NCBI GenBank assembly: GCA_022571515.1
Contig: JACZXQ010000013.1
Coordinates: 1-64,000, forward strand
Length of the DNA: 64,000 nt
DNA from: Gemmatimonadota bacterium
GTDB lineage: Bacteria; Gemmatimonadota; Gemmatimonadetes; Longimicrobiales; Gaopeijiaceae
Direction: 5' to 3'
Shown: positions 61,297 through 64,000 of the stretch, piece after piece
How the letters are laid out: every line of letters starts with the position of its first letter
Numbering within the stretch: position 1 is the stretch's first letter
The notes under the pieces: model-generated
The model's input: only the letters and a program-made list of their open reading frames with translations
The model's database searches: none
Told to the model about the DNA's origin: nothing
Translations under genes and position numbers: made by a program

Positions 61297-62976
61297 GTGA
61301 CCGGGCCGCCTGGGGAGCAGGGGAGCCGTGTGGTGAGAGCCCCCCGGGGGTCGGAGCTGTCTTGCCGAGGGTGGACTCAGGAGGCCGCTCTGCGGATGCT
61401 CATGAACAACCTGGATCCGGAGGTTGCCGAGCGCCCGGAGGATCTGGTCGTATACGGTGGCACCGGGCGCGCCGCCCGAAGCTGGGAAGCCTTCGACCAG
61501 ATCGTAGCGTGCCTCCGCGCGCTTGCCGACGACGAAACCTTGCTCATCCAGTCCGGGAAGCCGGTGGGTGTCTTCAAGACTCACCGGGGTGCGCCGCGCG
61601 TCCTGATCGCCAACTCGAATCTGGTCGGCCGCTGGGCGAACTGGGAGACGTTCCGCGAACTGGAGCGCCAGGGTTTGATCATGTACGGCCAGATGACGGC
61701 TGGTTCCTGGATCTACATCGGCACACAGGGCATCCTCCAAGGCACCTACGAGACGTTCGGAGCGATGGCGCGGGAGCACTTCGGTGGGTCGCTCGAGGGT
61801 CGGTGGGTGCTGACCGGGGGCATGGGTGGTATGGGAGGCGCGCAACCCTTGGCCGCCACCATGAACGGGGGAGCCATTCTGGTGGTCGAAGTCGATCCCG
61901 CGCGCATCGAGCGGCGACTCGAAACCCGCTACTGCGATCGTATGACCTCCGATCTGGACGAGGCGTTGGATTGGGTCCAGAGCGCGGCGGCGGGAGGCGA
62001 GGCGGTGAGTATCGGCCTGGTCGGGAACTGTGCCGAGGTTCTGCCGGAGATCGTGAACCGGGGCATCGTTCCCGACATCGTGACGGATCAGACGTCGGCG
62101 CACGACCCTCTGAACGGGTACGTGCCGCCCGGGCTGGACCTGAAAGCGGCGGCACGCCTGCGTGATGCGGACCCGGATGAATACCTGCGGAGGACCTCCG
62201 CAGGCATGCGCATCCATTGCGAAGCGATGGTCGATCTCATGAATGCCGGCGCGGTCGCCGTCGACTATGGCAACAACCTTCGCACTCAGGCGCGCGATGC
62301 CGGATTCGAGAACGCCTTTGCGTTTCCCGGCTTCGTGCCGGCGTATATTCGGCCCCTGTTTTGTGAAGGGCGGGGCCCATTCCGCTGGGTCGCTTTGTCG
62401 GGTGACCCGGCGGACATTCACCGAACGGATCACCTGGCCATGGAGATGTTCCCGGAGGACGAACATCTCGTCCGGTGGATCCGGCTCGCGCAGGAGCGTG
62501 TCGAGTTCCAGGGCCTGCCGGCTCGCGTCTGTTGGCTGGGCCAGGGAGACCGCGCCCGTTTCGGGGTCGCCATGAACGATCTGGTTGCCAGTGGGGAGGT
62601 CTCCGCGCCCATCGTGATCGGACGGGACCACCTGGACACCGGATCGGTCGCATCGCCTTTCCGGGAGACGGAGGCCATGCTCGACGGCAGCGACGCCATC
62701 GCAGACTGGCCGATTCTGAACGCATTGCTGAACACGGCGTCGGGAGCGAGTTGGGTGTCTTTCCACCATGGGGGTGGGGTGGGCATCGGTGACTCGCTGC
62801 ACGCCGGGCAGGTACTTGTGGCCGATGGATCGCGCGAAATGGCCGAGCGGATCGAGAGGGTCCTGACCAACGATCCGGGCCTGGGCGTGGTTCGGCACGC
62901 CGACGCCGGCTACGAGAAGGCCGTGGAGACCGCCCACCGGGAAGGCATTGTCATCCCCGGCCAAGCGCCTTCCTAG
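61297..62976 (+). CDS. hutU: Urocanate hydratase
   Basis: 559 residues from GTG at 61297 (GGAG six bases upstream); an in-frame ATG at 61258 lies inside hutH and is less likely. Family blocks [37 protein letters not shown], and [14 protein letters not shown], with NAD-binding [10 protein letters not shown]. It hydrates urocanate to imidazolonepropionate, step 2 of histidine degradation. Operon with hutH; hutI is not in view. Confidence 0.95.
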   Translation: MTGPPGEQGSRVVRAPRGSELSCRGWTQEAALRMLMNNLDPEVAERPEDLVVYGGTGRAARSWEAFDQIVACLRALADDETLLIQSGKPVGVFKTHRGAPRVLIANSNLVGRWANWETFRELERQGLIMYGQMTAGSWIYIGTQGILQGTYETFGAMAREHFGGSLEGRWVLTGGMGGMGGAQPLAATMNGGAILVVEVDPARIERRLETRYCDRMTSDLDEALDWVQSAAAGGEAVSIGLVGNCAEVLPEIVNRGIVPDIVTDQTSAHDPLNGYVPPGLDLKAAARLRDADPDEYLRRTSAGMRIHCEAMVDLMNAGAVAVDYGNNLRTQARDAGFENAFAFPGFVPAYIRPLFCEGRGPFRWVALSGDPADIHRTDHLAMEMFPEDEHLVRWIRLAQERVEFQGLPARVCWLGQGDRARFGVAMNDLVASGEVSAPIVIGRDHLDTGSVASPFRETEAMLDGSDAIADWPILNALLNTASGASWVSFHHGGGVGIGDSLHAGQVLVADGSREMAERIERVLTNDPGLGVVRHADAGYEKAVETAHREGIVIPGQAPS

Positions 62977-62998
62977 GCGAGGACCACCTGCGAGCCGT

Positions 62999-64000
62999 TC
63001 AGGACCGAAGCCGTTCCATGGTTGTGCGGTACCGGGTGGCGATCGGCTCCTCGCTGTCATGATGGCCGTCGCGCACGACCCAGCGACCGCCGACCATTAC
63101 GTCCGAGACGGGTGATCCCGTGGCCGAGAACACCCACGAATCCAAGAGGGTGTCACCGGTGCGCCCTGCCAGCGTGGGATGATCGGGGTCGAGAATCACG
63201 ATGTCGGCCCGATGTCCCTCTGCGAGGGCGCCGACGGGACGGCCCGCCGCCCGGGCACCGCCTTTCAGGGTCGCCTGGTAGAGGAACGCTCCGGTGGACC
63301 GGTCATGGCCCCGCGCCGCAACATTGCGGCTCTCCCACAGGAGGCGTTGCCCGTATTCGAGCAATCGCAACTCGGCAACGGGGTCCACGGTCACGTGGCT
63401 GTCCGATCCGATTCCGATGGTCCCACCGGCACCGAGGAATTCCGAGAGAGGGAAGAGGCCATCACCCAGGTTGGCCTCCGTGGTCGGGCACAGGCCCACA
63501 ACGGCGCCCGAGGCCGCGAGCGCACGGATTTCATCGGGCGAGATGTGGGTCGCGTGGATGGTACACCAGCGGGAGTCGAGTGGGCTATTGTCGACCAGCC
63601 ACTCCACCGGGCGGGCCCCGAGCGCAGCGACGCACTCCTCGACCTCCCTGCGCTGCTCCGCCACGTGCATGTGGATAGGTGCTTCCGAGTCAACGGACCA
63701 GGCGGAGGTCACCATGGGCTCCAACTCCTCGGTGGGCACCGCGCGAAGACTGTGCAGACCTAGGCCAATCCGACGTTGCGGATCACCGGCGGCTTCGGCG
63801 ACGAGCCCTTCGAGTAGCAGCAGCAGCATGTCCGGGTCCATGACGAAGCGCCGTTGGGTGCCCGTCACGGGGGCATCGAAGCCACCGTTACGGTAAAGCG
63901 TAGGAACGTGCGTGATTCCGATCCCGGTCACCGCCGCCGCCCACAGGACGGCATCCGACATCGCGCCCAGGGTGGCATACCGTCCGCCCATCGGATCCAT
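62999..64000 (-). CDS. hutF: Formimidoylglutamate deiminase, C-terminal part (runs off window)
   Basis: The last ~333 residues of an amidohydrolase-fold enzyme, N-terminus beyond the window. Metal and catalytic segments: HMHVAEQ, HATHISPDE, GIGSDSHVTVDP, closing with ADIVILDPDHPTLAGR. This subgroup matches HutF, which turns N-formimidoyl-glutamate into N-formylglutamate in the HutF-HutG branch. Convergent with hutU, 22 bases apart. The gap contains no clear terminator. Confidence 0.88.
   Translation of the reverse strand: MDPMGGRYATLGAMSDAVLWAAAVTGIGITHVPTLYRNGGFDAPVTGTQRRFVMDPDMLLLLLEGLVAEAAGDPQRRIGLGLHSLRAVPTEELEPMVTSAWSVDSEAPIHMHVAEQRREVEECVAALGARPVEWLVDNSPLDSRWCTIHATHISPDEIRALAASGAVVGLCPTTEANLGDGLFPLSEFLGAGGTIGIGSDSHVTVDPVAELRLLEYGQRLLWESRNVAARGHDRSTGAFLYQATLKGGARAAGRPVGALAEGHRADIVILDPDHPTLAGRTGDTLLDSWVFSATGSPVSDVMVGGRWVVRDGHHDSEEPIATRYRTTMERLRS

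Overview
The window is GC-rich bacterial chromosome. It is didermic: it holds outer-membrane barrels, TolC/RND efflux, lipoproteins and periplasmic c-type cytochromes. Gene content (mosaic RND copper/silver efflux, Arg-rich small protein, GlnRS-YqeY fusion, AhpD-hutH-hutU cluster, DUF3311-SSS pair) and reading style suggest Gemmatimonadota, but no rRNA or marker gene here proves it. Roughly the first 46 kb are accessory metal/redox genes; the rest is housekeeping-like.

1-6.4 kb: minus-strand metal-uptake remnants (MerT-like start, HMA protein, barrel, broken permease) followed by a gene graveyard in which ends of unrelated genes abut (barrel C-terminus, reductase C-terminus, ECF sigma N-terminus, cyclopropane synthase N-terminus, lycopene-cyclase-like N-terminus) around one intact class V aminotransferase. 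6.4-25.6 kb: a metal-efflux regulon. An OmpR-type regulator and kinase (11985-14077) sit beside CusC/CusB/CusA-type efflux, a P-II-like protein, a SHOCT protein, a Met-rich Spy/CpxP-like chaperone, a Cu P1B-ATPase, an orphan RnfE-RnfA pair, a rhodanese lipoprotein and a PBP2. Seven copies of one cis element, three TTCAY-type motifs at exactly 11-bp steps, precede these units, including a divergent back-to-back pair beside the regulator.

25.6-33.5 kb: a second OmpR regulator/kinase pair (kinase frameshifted) diverges from an operon with a Tat-exported two-domain multicopper oxidase, a barrel, a peptidoglycan-binding protein, a cytochrome b and two exported proteins; the gap carries another three-step 11-bp repeat with a different core (TTAAG). 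33.5-46 kb: c-type cytochromes, two paralogous porin-like barrels, a porin-cytochrome, a cupredoxin and FixH/YtkA-like proteins form periplasmic electron-transfer operons. Two of them have near-perfect sigma-54 promoters with paired palindromic enhancers at matching distances, next to an NtrB/NtrC-type pair that is the obvious activator.

46-59 kb: small regulatory and membrane proteins, a PHP phosphoesterase, formate-THF ligase, DUF3311 plus Na+/solute symporter, GlnRS-YqeY, a structured intergenic element, an Arg-rich protein, a frameshifted Na+/H+ antiporter and a frameshifted K+ channel. 59-64 kb: histidine degradation (hutH, hutU, convergent hutF) led by an AhpD-like gene whose second catalytic cysteine codon is an in-frame TGA followed by a SECIS-like hairpin: a candidate selenoprotein, CxxU type. 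Several other genes carry single indels or stops, so sequence quality must be weighed for each claim.
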